Assembly (NCBI GenBank): GCA_937864265.1
Contig: CALMIR010000094.1
Span: 1-64,000 of the forward strand
Direction of reading: 5' to 3'
Length of the DNA stretch: 64,000 nucleotides
Origin: an uncultured Saprospirales bacterium
GTDB taxonomy: Bacteria; Bacteroidota; Bacteroidia; Chitinophagales; Saprospiraceae
Below the pieces are notes generated by a model, which did not search any database, was not told the DNA's origin, and saw only the letters and a list, made by a program, of their open reading frames with translations. Positions 1 through 8,057 of this stretch are shown piece after piece (the stretch's first letter is position 1; every line of letters begins with the position of its first letter). A program made the position numbers and the translations under genes.

Positions 1-8
1 TTCCACAA

Positions 9-30
9 TTTAGCGGGGTGACCCGCTAAA
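9..30. repeat. Short perfect hairpin
   Basis: TTTAGCGGG and CCCGCTAAA form a 9-bp perfect stem around a GTGA loop. It has A-rich flanks but no long T tract, so it could be a weak terminator of a gene left of the window or part of a repeat element. Confidence 0.5.
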
Positions 31-142
31 GATGGCTTGTCAGCTCCACGTGATTTGTCATTCCGTTCCTATGAAGCACTGCAAAATCGGGAAGCACAAA
101 GGCTTCCTTGTATCCTTTCCATGCCTGCGCCTTTCCACTACA

Positions 143-240
143 GAGCCGCGAAGCGGTGACAGAACACCAACGAGTACAATTGCCTTACTTGGGAAATTAA
201 TCCTGCCACCCCTTTGGGGTTCTTCCAATGCTTTATCCGG
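143..240. repeat. Two-hairpin intergenic repeat, copy 1
   Basis: This copy contains CCGC-GAA-GCGG (146-156) and CCCC-TTT-GGGG (209-219), two compact stem-loops about 50 bp apart. They are followed by a shared tail that ends in TCCGG. The same order and spacing return at 4671-4754. Between the hairpins both copies share CAGAACACCA and ATTAAT(C/T)CTGCCACCC. I infer a dispersed intergenic repeat family; no transposase is present. Confidence 0.65.
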
Positions 241-415
241 TTCGCCAATTTGTGGGACAATTACCTCTCATTCAATTTGTATTCGGATAATATTTCCTAT
301 CTTTATGTGGGACTTCGGCCTGAGATAGTCCCTGAATTTAAGTTGCCTTTTGATGCCGGCAAAGCCAAGTTGTCCCGCTGTAGCCAATAGCATGTTCCAT
401 CAAAACAAATAGGCC

Positions 416-919
416 ATGAAAATGTACCCAATCGCAGCCCTATTCATCGGGCTTTTCATGTTTCAGCCCGCCTTTGCGGTGGAGCGCCATAGTCATTTCA
501 GCCCCTTGATTGCTGCCATTCAACCAACAACATCGGATAGCGCTGCGGTGCTAACACCAGAGCCGATGAAAAAAAGCTGGCTGCAAAAGACGCTGGAGCG
601 GAAAATGGAAAAGAAGCTGGAAAAAGCGGTTGAGCATGGGCAGGAAGGAAAAAAAAAGTCGAAATATGGATTGATCTCCATGTTGCTAATAATAGGCGCG
701 GCGGTACCTTTTTTTCTGCCTTATATGAGTTTGGGTGTTTTACCGATTCTTGTATTCAGCCTGATTTTTGGTATTAAAGGAATTAAACTGGATGAAGACA
801 AGGTGATGGCCTATATAGGAACGATTGTTTCTGGCCTAATTATAGGGCTCTCTATTATTGCTGGCTTCTATTTAATAGCCAAGGCTATAGCTTTTTTGAT
901 TAGAGTATTGGACAACTAA
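416..919 (+). CDS. Small membrane protein of unknown function
   Basis: A 167-residue protein with an N-terminal signal peptide (cleavage probably after about residue 22, AFA-VE). A charged Lys/Glu-rich linker lies around residues 52-82 and includes a segment KTLERKMEKKLEKAVEHG that could form an amphipathic helix or short coiled coil. Three hydrophobic segments follow at roughly 85-100, 105-125 and 133-165. I do not recognise the family. The layout resembles small Bacteroidota envelope proteins annotated only as hypothetical or DUF4190-like, but no diagnostic motif is visible. It lies 120 bp upstream of a DUF4870-type membrane protein on the same strand, so the two could be co-expressed. ATG at 416 is the only start that keeps the signal peptide. 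Confidence 0.65.
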   Translation: MKMYPIAALFIGLFMFQPAFAVERHSHFSPLIAAIQPTTSDSAAVLTPEPMKKSWLQKTLERKMEKKLEKAVEHGQEGKKKSKYGLISMLLIIGAAVPFFLPYMSLGVLPILVFSLIFGIKGIKLDEDKVMAYIGTIVSGLIIGLSIIAGFYLIAKAIAFLIRVLDN

Positions 920-1039
920 GCAGATTATAGAAAATGAGGACTTGACGGGTACTCAGTCGAAACTCTTGCCCTTTTGATCCGATATTTTTGCTATTTTAGG
1001 CCTGAGCTACTCATTTTTGAACAAAAATAAACAACAAAC

Positions 1040-1426
1040 ATGGAACCATTAGATTCTGATTTCAATGAATTTGAAGGACAATTGATACCCGACCAAGATG
1101 AAAAAATGTGGGCGACTTTCGCGCATTTGGGTATTGTTGCCGGGTTGATCATTCCTTTGGGAAATATTTGGCTGCCGCTCGTACTTTGGATCATCAATAA
1201 AGATAAATCCGCTTTTGTACGCGAAAATGCCAAGGAGGCGCTTAATTTTCAGATTACGATGCTGCTCGCTGCCATTGTAGGCGGTATTTTAGCCATCATC
1301 CTCATAGGTTTTCTGGTGATTGCCGCTGTCGTTGTCGTAGATATCGTATTCTCCATCATGGCAGCCATGAAAGCCAACCAGGGCGAATCGTATGTCTATC
1401 CGTTCAGCTTGCGCTTGATTAAGTAA
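1040..1426 (+). CDS. DUF4870/Tic20-like membrane protein
   Basis: A 128-residue protein matching the DUF4870 pattern. A short acidic N-terminus is followed by WATFAHLGIVAGLIIPLGN (first membrane helix), the characteristic loop VRENAKEALNFQ, and a long hydrophobic region of two further helices ending before residue 115. The family is widespread and has distant similarity to Tic20; its molecular role is not established. The length is normal. The start at 1040 is the only ATG ahead of the conserved region. A TATTTTTG stretch at 983-990 could be a -7 element, but this is weak. A 7-bp tandem and inverted repeat follows immediately downstream. Confidence 0.8.
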   Translation: MEPLDSDFNEFEGQLIPDQDEKMWATFAHLGIVAGLIIPLGNIWLPLVLWIINKDKSAFVRENAKEALNFQITMLLAAIVGGILAIILIGFLVIAAVVVVDIVFSIMAAMKANQGESYVYPFSLRLIK

Positions 1427-1435
1427 AGACCAAAA

Positions 1436-1503
1436 GTTTCTGGTTTCTGGTTTCAGGTTTCAAGTTAGGTCAACCAGAAACCAGAAACCAGAAACCAGAA
1501 ACC
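1436..1503. repeat. Inverted array of 7-bp CCAGAAA units
   Basis: The left arm (1436-1454) reads GTTTCTGG TTTCTGG TTTC. The right arm (1474-1503) is its complement written as four CCAGAAA-type units. Together they can fold into a stem of about 19 bp with a 20-nt loop. It sits between two convergent genes, the DUF4870 protein and the BNR-repeat protein, so it may act as a bidirectional terminator or transcript end. The heptamer periodicity suggests expansion by slippage. Confidence 0.6.
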
Positions 1504-1509
1504 TCTGTT

Positions 1510-4407
1510 TCATTCCACAACAAATTCAGTTGTTGCTTCCGCCCCATCTTTTTTCAGCACGACCTTGTATTTACCCTTATAGACATAGGTTTGGCCATTT
1601 TTGGCCGTTTTCACCTCAATCGGTTTTTCATCTGCTTTCCGATCCTTGTTCAGCCATTGGTTGTAGGCTTTCAGCGGTTTTTCCTGGATGGTCAGCGGAT
1701 AGGGGAGGTAGTTGATGCCGGCCACGACATCCAGTTCGAGCTGTTGCAACTCCAGCCCTTCGGAGGTCGATAGGCGCATTTCTACCTTGCCAGCCTGTCG
1801 GCAAAAAATGGGGATCAAAGCCTTGGGTGCTTCTCGTGTCCACCAGGACGTGTTATTGCCCCAGCGGCTGCTGTAGCGCAACTTATCCGGCTCAAAAGCG
1901 TGCAATTCCTTGGCCAAAAGCGCCTCATCCAATTGCTGTAATTCTTTCACTCGTGCGACAAACAGCGAGCGGCCATGCGTGCCGAGCACCAATTCCCGAT
2001 CGCGGGGATGGACGACTAAATCGTGTACTGATACTGCTGGAAGTGCGCCATTCATAGCCATGAAATGTTGACCGCGATCCAGGGAAACATAAAGGCCGTG
2101 ATCCGTGCCGACGTACAAGATGTTTTCGTTGGAGGGGTCTTCCCGCACTACATTGATCGGCTCCGCAGGCAAATCCTGGCCAATGGCCGTCCAGTTTTTT
2201 CCAAAATCCTCAGACACGTAGAGGTATGGGCTGAAGTCATCCCAGCGGTAGCCGTTGAGGCTTGCATATACCCGGCCTTCTTCAAAAGCCGAGGCCTGCA
2301 CCCGGCTCACCCATAAGTTTTGGGGCAACTGGTCGGAAATTTTTTCCCAGCTATAGCCGCCATTTTGGGAAACATGCAGCAAGCCGTCATCCGATCCTGC
2401 ATAAAGCAATCCAAAACGCATCGGCGATTCGTGGATGCTGGTCAAAGTACCATAAGGCACATCGCCTTTTTTGCCGCCCTGCGTCAGGTCGCCGGAAATT
2501 TCCTCAAAGCTATCGCCCTGATTGAGCGAGCGTAGCAGTTTATTGGCACCCATGTACAAGACATCTTGGTTGTGGATGCTCAGGTGGATGGGGCTTTGCC
2601 AGTTCCAGCGGTAGGGACGCTCGCCGAGGTCGGGCTTGGGCGTGATGTACTCGCTTTCTCCGCTCGGCGTATGGATGCGGTAGTAATTGCCAAACTGATA
2701 ACCAGTAAACACCGTTTCGTTGTCGCGGGTATCGACGGCCACCTGCATGCCGTCGCCGCCCATAATCGAGCGATAAGGGTATTGCCCACTGTCGTGCCAC
2801 GCTACACTGGCTTCGTAATCGGAAGGCCCCATCCAAACGCCGTTGTCCTGCAAACCGCCATAAACGCGGTAAGGTTTTTCCATGTCCACCGCAATGGCAT
2901 AAAACTGGCCGACGGGTGGGGTATTGCACTTGATCCAGCTTTCGCCATCGTCGTAGGATATGTTGATGCCACCGTCGTTGCCCAGAATGAGGTGGCCGGG
3001 CCGATTGGGGTTGATCCAGAGGTCGTGATGGTCGCCGTGGACATTTTCTCCGTTAATGCCTTTGAAGGTTTTGCCGCCGTCGTCAGAGCGGATGATGGGC
3101 ACGCCCATGAGGTACACTTTTTGCGGATCGTAGCTGGCTACGCGGATCTGGCCAAAGTAGTAACCATAGGAGTTGTAAACGTTGTCGAGGTAATCATCGT
3201 GTGTTTTTTCCCATTTGCCCTTGTCATTCAGGCGATACACTTCTAGTCCGATCACCGGGGCATCAAGGAGTTGGGCATTGGCATCTTCGGTGTATTCAAC
3301 CAGGGTAGCCGGGCTGATTTCATCACTTTCCATCAAAGCACGCACTGCTTCGACGGTGTATTTTTCTGGGAAATCATTTTCCGCAAGGTAGTCTTTTATC
3401 AGGTAGTCTTTAAGGGCTAAAAAATCGGCCTTGCTCATGGTGCGGAGTTGGTCTTTGCTGAGCTTGTCTGCTGCTTCTGCTTCTTTTGGGCGCAGGTTGT
3501 AATTGTCCACTGCGGCAAAAAGCTGGCTTTGGTCATTGCTTATTACCAGATCGAGTCCGATACGGCCACAGCCCGCTCCTACTGGAAAACCGCTTTTATC
3601 ATCGCTGATGAGTTGCCAGCTTTGCCCGCCATCGGTACTTTTGTAAATGCCGGAACCTGTGCCGGATTCTACGAAATTCCAGGCGCGGCGCTCGCGGTGC
3701 CAGGTGGCGGCGTACAACTCATTGGGGTTGTCAGGATGGATAAGCAGATCCACCGCCCCGGTATTTTCATTGACGTAGAGTGTTTTTTCCCAGTTGAGTC
3801 CACCATCAGTCGTTTTATAAACACCCCGCTCCGCATTGGGAGAATACAGGTGTCCTAAAACAGCTACCCAAGCCGTGTTGGGATCGCTGGGGTGTAGGAT
3901 GATCCGACCGATGTGGTGGCTTTCGGGCAGCCCCAGGTACTGCCAGTTTTTGCCGCCATCGGTACTTTTGTAAATGCCCATACCTGCATAGGAGGAGCGG
4001 CTAGAATTGACTTCGCCGGTACCGAGCCAGATGGTATTTCGTTCCCAATCCACGGCGATATCGCCGATGGTCATAACGGCTTCCTGATCGAATAGCGGCT
4101 GGAAAGTAGTGCCGTTGTTGGCCGTTTTCCACAGTCCACCGGAGGCGTAAGCCACGTAAAAATGACTGGGGTCTTTTTCCCAAACGGCCATATCCACCAC
4201 ACGGCCACTTTGTACACTTGGGCCGATGTTGCGGAAAGGAATGCCTTCAAGTAGGGTTTTTTCCTGCAACAATTGGCGCTGCTGGTAGGCTTCTTGTCGC
4301 TTTGTGGCGGTGCTTGGCTCAGGTATTTGATCGGATTGTGCTGCCAGATCAAATGCTGTCGCAAAACAGATGCCGTTTATCAAAAGGAAAAGTTGGTAGG
4401 GTTTCAT
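1510..4407 (-). CDS. Large secreted BNR/Vps10-type beta-propeller protein
   Basis: A 965-residue protein with a signal peptide (residues 1 to about 24, ending in LAAQ). It carries many BNR/Asp-box repeats of the type S-x-D-G-G-x-x-W: STDGGKNWQY, TTDGGLNWEK, STDGGQSWQL, SDDGGKTFKG, SYDDGESWIK, SEDFGKNWTA and SLDRGQHFM. This is the sortilin/Vps10-like or 'WD40/YVTN/BNR-like' family, often annotated as glycosyl hydrolase. Two propellers probably occupy about residues 45-490 and 500-800. An insert at about 300-400 rich in Asp, Lys and Leu breaks the first. The C-terminal 150 residues have no BNR boxes. No catalytic residues of a known hydrolase family can be pointed to, so the enzymatic name is unproven. 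It lacks a clear T9SS sorting domain. The gene stands alone and ends convergently with its left neighbour. Confidence 0.8.
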   Translation of the reverse strand: MKPYQLFLLINGICFATAFDLAAQSDQIPEPSTATKRQEAYQQRQLLQEKTLLEGIPFRNIGPSVQSGRVVDMAVWEKDPSHFYVAYASGGLWKTANNGTTFQPLFDQEAVMTIGDIAVDWERNTIWLGTGEVNSSRSSYAGMGIYKSTDGGKNWQYLGLPESHHIGRIILHPSDPNTAWVAVLGHLYSPNAERGVYKTTDGGLNWEKTLYVNENTGAVDLLIHPDNPNELYAATWHRERRAWNFVESGTGSGIYKSTDGGQSWQLISDDKSGFPVGAGCGRIGLDLVISNDQSQLFAAVDNYNLRPKEAEAADKLSKDQLRTMSKADFLALKDYLIKDYLAENDFPEKYTVEAVRALMESDEISPATLVEYTEDANAQLLDAPVIGLEVYRLNDKGKWEKTHDDYLDNVYNSYGYYFGQIRVASYDPQKVYLMGVPIIRSDDGGKTFKGINGENVHGDHHDLWINPNRPGHLILGNDGGINISYDDGESWIKCNTPPVGQFYAIAVDMEKPYRVYGGLQDNGVWMGPSDYEASVAWHDSGQYPYRSIMGGDGMQVAVDTRDNETVFTGYQFGNYYRIHTPSGESEYITPKPDLGERPYRWNWQSPIHLSIHNQDVLYMGANKLLRSLNQGDSFEEISGDLTQGGKKGDVPYGTLTSIHESPMRFGLLYAGSDDGLLHVSQNGGYSWEKISDQLPQNLWVSRVQASAFEEGRVYASLNGYRWDDFSPYLYVSEDFGKNWTAIGQDLPAEPINVVREDPSNENILYVGTDHGLYVSLDRGQHFMAMNGALPAVSVHDLVVHPRDRELVLGTHGRSLFVARVKELQQLDEALLAKELHAFEPDKLRYSSRWGNNTSWWTREAPKALIPIFCRQAGKVEMRLSTSEGLELQQLELDVVAGINYLPYPLTIQEKPLKAYNQWLNKDRKADEKPIEVKTAKNGQTYVYKGKYKVVLKKDGAEATTEFVVE

Positions 4408-4670
4408 ATTGTTTTTTGAGGGGTAAGATAAGGATTTTGTTGATTATGGAAGGTGGATGTGTAGTGGTTCAAATGGCTTTCTTTTAAAAGTTTGATGCTG
4501 CGCAAAGCCAGGATCAATTCATCAAAAAGTGCTTTTGATAAATAGTTTTTTGAAATCACAAAGGTACTGTGTACAATGCCAAGCGAAACCGAAATTATGA
4601 GGGCATAAAAGCTTTTAGTGTCGGCGTGAACCCAAAGTCATACCGACACTTGACAGGCTTGTCCAAGCTC

Positions 4671-4754
4671 GAACCGCGAAGCGGTGGCAGAACACCATGG
4701 GAGTAGGATATTAATTCTGCCACCCTTTTGGGATTCTTCCAGCTCTTTGTCCGG
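4671..4754. repeat. Two-hairpin intergenic repeat, copy 2
   Basis: ACCGC-GAA-GCGGT (4673-4685) and CCC-TTTT-GGG (4723-4732) are followed by a shared TCTTCCA...TTT(A/G)TCCGG tail. The element is the same in order and spacing as the copy at 143-240, with several substitutions and a small length difference between the two hairpins. The substitutions mostly keep the stems paired, which suggests constraint at the RNA or DNA secondary-structure level. Confidence 0.65.
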
Positions 4755-4795
4755 GATATAATCCATTTTTGGTAAATAAGATCAAACAGCTTTGT

Positions 4796-4803
4796 TACTT
4801 TTG
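4796..4803 (+). promoter_or_regulatory. Candidate Bacteroidota -7 element
   Basis: TACTTTTG matches the TANNTTTG consensus and lies 21 bp before the ATG of a 42-codon ORF and 175 bp before the frameshifted T9SS gene. A TTTG at 4768-4771 is a possible -33 element, but the 24-bp spacing is longer than usual. Confidence 0.35.
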
Positions 4804-4823
4804 TATAAACCTTTTAATCACAA

Positions 4824-4952
4824 ATGACCATGAAAAAGCAAATCATTTCCTATTTCCTATTTCTTCCATCTAACTTAAATACTCAAGAGCCTGTGAAAAA
4901 TGATAGGCCAAAAGCAGATTGTACAACACATACTCTAATAGTAGGAATTTGA
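4824..4952 (+). CDS. Possible 42-residue small protein
   Basis: ATG at 4824 (a second in-frame ATG at 4830 gives MKKQIISYFLFLPSNL) opens a 42-codon frame ending with TGA at 4950-4952. The N-terminus looks like the start of a secretion signal, but no mature domain follows. It may be a leader peptide, a remnant of a secreted-protein gene, or noncoding. The only support is a -7-like box upstream and the signal-like N-terminus. Confidence 0.25.
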   Translation: MTMKKQIISYFLFLPSNLNTQEPVKNDRPKADCTTHTLIVGI

Positions 4953-4977
4953 AGCAAAGTTTCAAAATAGTCAATCA

Positions 4978-5878
4978 ATGAAACAGGCCATCTATCTCAA
5001 GATTTGCTGCCTTTTTTTGCTTGGATCAATCCATTCTTTTGGACAGCAAGTCTATCGCATCAATGACACCAGCGACGATGCCTATCAGCTTTGGTATTCT
5101 ACCAACTCATCCCATATTATTTTAGGAAAGGCTACTTATAATGATATTTATAGGTTGGCCATTATGGGTATTCGATTTGAAGGGCTAGATATCGAATTAG
5201 GTGGTATTATAGATTCAGCTTTTATTCAGGTTAGCTTGTAAGGGAGGCAACAATCTTAATATGCCGATCGTCATTACAGGTGAAAAATCAGCCCATTCCG
5301 AAGTAATATCTCAAGATTGTTGTTGGAGTATCAGCAGTAGAATCCGGACGGATGCCTCCATAGCCTGGCCGATGTCGGGCTATTGTACGGACGGATATAG
5401 AGGCTCGTTGGTGAGAACGCCGAACTTGGGAAATATTGTTCAGGAATTGGTCAATCAGGATGCCTGGCAAGCAGATAATCCTATGTTATTCATTTTTGAA
5501 CCGGATACCGACACAATTAATAGGCACATGAATTTTTATGATTATCAGCATGGAGTGCCGGAATATGTTGCAGAACTTACGATTTATGTGAATCCGGTTT
5601 CTACAATAGATAATCTTCAAAAAGCGTTCAGCGCATTTTTATACCCTAATCCGGCTGAATATACCCGAATAAAGTGGGTACAACAAGAAGCGGGTAGCGT
5701 AAGTTGGAATATTTACGATGGTGCTGGTAGTATGCTGTTGCAAAACGAACAATATTTTCAAAGTGGTGTTGGAGAAATTGATTTAATGGAGATGGGGGAG
5801 TTGCCAAGGGGAGTTTATGTGATAGAAGTGTTTGATGACTTTCATCTGCCTGTGTCTTTGAAATGGATCAAAATTTGA
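4978..5878 (+). pseudogene. T9SS-cargo protein gene split by a +1 frameshift
   Basis: Two frames together encode one secreted protein. The first (4978-5241) gives a signal peptide ending near SFGQ and the start of a beta-sandwich module (GIRFEGLDI...IDSAFIQ). The second frame continues from about 5240 with CKGGNNLNMPIVITGEKSA, then ISSRIRTDASIAWP, RTPNLGNIVQELVNQDAW and a C-terminal T9SS type A sorting domain (FLYPNPAE...LPRGVYVIEVF). The order matches a familiar module with 'AYIQFT', 'I-GE-S', 'ISSR-RT-ASV-W' and 'RTPNL--VVQE-VN---W' landmarks seen in Bacteroidota and other secreted proteins. The total length, 901 nt, is one base over a multiple of three. Removing one T in AGCTTGTAAG (5233-5242) restores a continuous frame of 299 codons. 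It is either a real single-base inactivation or an assembly error in a TT run. The module is probably carbohydrate-binding or structural; that is an inference. Confidence 0.8.
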
Positions 5879-5888
5879 ATATCCTGGC

Positions 5889-6398
5889 TCAAGGCGGGGA
5901 AGTGTTTTTACACCTCCGAATCAACTTATACGCCCAGTCATAATGGCTGGAAGTGGCGGATACCAGATAAGCCCCCAAGGAAGTACTGCCCGTCCAAGGA
6001 TAGCGTTTTTTCTCAAAAAGCTCCTCATCGCTGTGCCGTTCGATGATGCTTCTCAGCTTTTGAAAAGAGGCATGGAGTAATAACTTGACCTCTTGTAATG
6101 GCGTATATTGGTATTGATTCCATATCGCGCGATTTAGTTCGGGCAGTGTTTTCCAGGTATAGCCAGGCGCCGGCATAATCGGTTTTCTGGCATCCATGCC
6201 CACTTCATACCAGTCTAAAAACAACAGGTGCCAATGGTGTAGGTGTGCCAGCACATCCCGGATGTTTCTGTTCAGGGTGCCTTCAGGAAAAGGGGCTTCT
6301 TGCGCTGAGGGAGGAAAGGCGTCCACTAGTCCGATGAGGCGGTTAAAGTTTTCTTGACTTTGTTGTAGCAAATCTTTTTTTATGGCAGGTCTTGGCAT
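5889..6398 (-). CDS. ClbS/DfsB family four-helix bundle protein
   Basis: A 169-residue protein of the DinB-like, DUF1706 (ClbS/DfsB) type. It has an N-terminal helix with KKDLLQQSQENFNRLIGLV, then NRNIRDVLAHLHHWHLLFLDWY, followed by the proline-rich connector MPAPGYTWKTLPELN, and a final motif YPWTGSTSLGAYLVSATSSHYDWAYKLI. The family includes ClbS, a colibactin-resistance hydrolase; most members have no known substrate. The position of the conserved HLHHWHLLFLDW helix and the PGY-W-LN connector supports the assignment. It follows the Hsp20 gene on the same strand but is separated from it by a terminator hairpin, so it probably has its own promoter. Confidence 0.85.
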   Translation of the reverse strand: MPRPAIKKDLLQQSQENFNRLIGLVDAFPPSAQEAPFPEGTLNRNIRDVLAHLHHWHLLFLDWYEVGMDARKPIMPAPGYTWKTLPELNRAIWNQYQYTPLQEVKLLLHASFQKLRSIIERHSDEELFEKKRYPWTGSTSLGAYLVSATSSHYDWAYKLIRRCKNTSPP

Positions 6399-6430
6399 AC
6401 TTTAATTTTTAATTTCAATAATGACTTCCC

Positions 6431-6493
6431 TAAAAAGCAACGGCCTCTAAAGGAGAAAAATGTTACAATAACATCTCTTTCCTTCAGAGGCCG
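6431..6493 (-). terminator. Rho-independent terminator of the Hsp20 gene
   Basis: CGGCCTCTAAAGG (6441-6453) pairs with CCTTCAGAGGCCG (6481-6493) with one mismatch. On the minus strand the stem is followed by TTGCTTTTTAGG, a T-rich tract. It lies about 75 bp after the Hsp20 stop codon. Confidence 0.75.
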
Positions 6494-6568
6494 TCTTGAC
6501 GGCATTTCCTCGCGTCGTATATGTAGGATTAACGGCCATCCAATAAGCGCGAATCACCATCTACCAAT

Positions 6569-7015
6569 TCAAACTACTTCCACTTTTTTCACAGCATCCG
6601 TCAATTCCTCCTCTTTGATGGTGAAATTGAGTTTCAGCATGCCGTTCATGTAGCGGGCTTTGATCTGATCTTCTTGCACCGGTTTGGTAAATTTGAACCG
6701 GCGTTCCAGTATGTTGTGGTCAAACTCGCGCAGTACGAACTCAGAGGACACATTTTCTTCTTCCACTTGTTTCTCGGCGAGGATGGTTAGCACGTCGCCT
6801 TCCAGGCTGATGCTGATTTCCTCGCGGGTAAAGCCGGGCATAGCTACTTCGAGTTCAAATTCATCGCCCGTTTTTTTGATGTTGGCAGCGGGTTCTTCTT
6901 TATTCCAGCGCACGTCAATGGCTTTTCGACCCATGAAATGGGGGCGATCCGTCAGAGGGGAAATATAGTGATCCCGCAGATTGTCTCGATAGGTTTTAAT
7001 ATCAGGACGTATCAT
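6569..7015 (-). CDS. Hsp20/alpha-crystallin family small heat shock protein
   Basis: A 148-residue protein. The alpha-crystallin domain occupies roughly residues 44-135 (GDEFELEVAMPGFTREEI, then VLTILAEK, and the A-x-x-x-n-G-x-L signature as ARYMNGMLKLNFTI). The final lysine-rich tail KKVEVV carries no obvious I-x-I motif. Small Hsp20 proteins bind unfolding proteins in the cytoplasm, without ATP, and pass them to DnaK/ClpB. The neighbour just upstream on the same strand (70 bp away) is a tandem universal stress protein, a pairing common in bacteria with hypoxia or stationary-phase regulons. I infer joint stress control. The length is normal. Confidence 0.92.
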   Translation of the reverse strand: MIRPDIKTYRDNLRDHYISPLTDRPHFMGRKAIDVRWNKEEPAANIKKTGDEFELEVAMPGFTREEISISLEGDVLTILAEKQVEEENVSSEFVLREFDHNILERRFKFTKPVQEDQIKARYMNGMLKLNFTIKEEELTDAVKKVEVV

Positions 7016-7084
7016 GGAACAATATTTAATGGGTTAAGAAATACACGTTTGTTAAACTTTGAAAGTTTAGTAAACGCAAAGCTT

Positions 7085-8020
7085 TCAGGACTTGACAACC
7101 AAAGTGGGAATTGACTTATTGAGGGTCAAGAGGCGTTCCGTCACGCTGCCCATGAGCAACAATTCTACTTTTGAATGCCCTTTAGCACCCATGACGATGA
7201 AATCTGCACCTTGTTCCTCTGCACAATCCAGTAGGTAGTTGGCGATACCAGGTAGTTCTTTTTTGCACAGCAATTTCTTGATGTGCTGGCGATCTTCAGT
7301 TGTTAGGTACGTATTCAAGAAAGCATCAAAAGCTTCTAGTCGGTCTTCTTCAATCAGTTTTTCGAACTGTTCTTGGGTTTTACTGATCTTGAAAGAAGCA
7401 AAATCGGGTAGTTCATAAACATTCACAGCCAGTATTTCTGCCGGAGCGGGCATGCGCTTGTTGATGGCCACCGCTGTGCGCAGGGCTTTGATGGAATGGG
7501 CAGAAAAATCAATGGGTACGAGTATCTTTTTGAGGCTCAATTTTGCGTTTTCGGGCACAACAAGGGCATTGCACTTTGTTTTTCGAACCAGCTTTTTAGC
7601 CAGAATGCCAAAATGGTCGGCATGGCTCTTTTGGCCAATAACTATCAAATCGGCATCGACTTCTTCGGTATCTTTAATCAGTTCTTCCAAAGGATCGCCT
7701 TCGCGTACTTCGCAAGTGCTTTTTAGGCCGGGTAATTGATGCCTTACTTTTTCAACGATGGCCGTGGTCACTTTTTCGCTCAAAGCATACTGACCAGCCA
7801 ATGGTTCGATGGTTTTGCCGAAAAGCGGGCTGAACCAGTCGAATCGGGCAGCCACATGCAAACAATGAGCGGATTGGATGGGAACCTGCTCAGACAGGAA
7901 ATTCAGATACGCCAATACTGGTACATCTGCATCGCCCATCTCCAAGCCCACCATAGCCGCTTCTATTCGGAAGGGCTGTATGGCAACGTCATCTAAAACT
8001 TCCTGATTGGTATTTTTCAT
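7085..8020 (-). CDS. Tandem-domain universal stress protein
   Basis: A 311-residue protein of two UspA domains, about residues 15-155 and 163-311. The second domain keeps the ATP-binding signature G-2x-G-9x-G-(S/T) as GAKGHSKVELLLMGS near the C-terminus. The equivalent stretch of the first domain, GQKSHADHFGILAKK, is degenerate, so only the C-terminal half is expected to bind ATP. The second domain begins with KKILVPIDFSAHS, the usual first strand and Asp. Tandem Usps are common in Bacteroidota and are linked to survival under oxygen or carbon limitation. The gene sits between Hsp20 and an unknown 120-residue protein, all on the minus strand with gaps of 69 and 37 bp, so the three probably form one operon. 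Confidence 0.92.
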   Translation of the reverse strand: MKNTNQEVLDDVAIQPFRIEAAMVGLEMGDADVPVLAYLNFLSEQVPIQSAHCLHVAARFDWFSPLFGKTIEPLAGQYALSEKVTTAIVEKVRHQLPGLKSTCEVREGDPLEELIKDTEEVDADLIVIGQKSHADHFGILAKKLVRKTKCNALVVPENAKLSLKKILVPIDFSAHSIKALRTAVAINKRMPAPAEILAVNVYELPDFASFKISKTQEQFEKLIEEDRLEAFDAFLNTYLTTEDRQHIKKLLCKKELPGIANYLLDCAEEQGADFIVMGAKGHSKVELLLMGSVTERLLTLNKSIPTLVVKS

Positions 8021-8057
8021 GATGTTTGGTTTTTAACGATTTGATTAGTGCTTGTGC

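Larger units (their letters stand above)
1..415. other. Left edge without a convincing gene
   Basis: I see no credible coding region here. An open frame of 98 codons exists on the plus strand, but its composition is not protein-like (short runs of Ser, Pro and Cys) and it runs through a repeat that recurs at about 4.67 kb. The stretch holds a short perfect hairpin at 9-30 and the first copy of the two-hairpin intergenic repeat. The remainder is unassigned and may include the 5' leader of the small membrane protein gene that starts at 416. Confidence 0.5.
4408..4977. other. Intergenic region with repeat, hairpin and a weak small ORF
   Basis: These 570 bases separate the divergent BNR-protein and T9SS-cargo genes. 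Visible contents are a hairpin AGTGTCGG/CCGACACT at 4617-4650, the second copy of the two-hairpin repeat at 4671-4754, a TACTTTTG -7-like element at 4796-4803, and a 42-codon ORF at 4824-4952. Nothing is recognised in 4408-4616 apart from presumed promoter sequence for the leftward gene. Confidence 0.5.

Noticed and set aside
32..328. A 98-codon open frame at the left edge
   Set aside because: It overlaps the dispersed repeat, has no recognisable domain and a composition unlike protein.
2566..3246. A 226-codon frame opposite the BNR-repeat gene
   Set aside because: Antisense shadow of a strongly coding, motif-rich gene; content is low in motif and has no start context.
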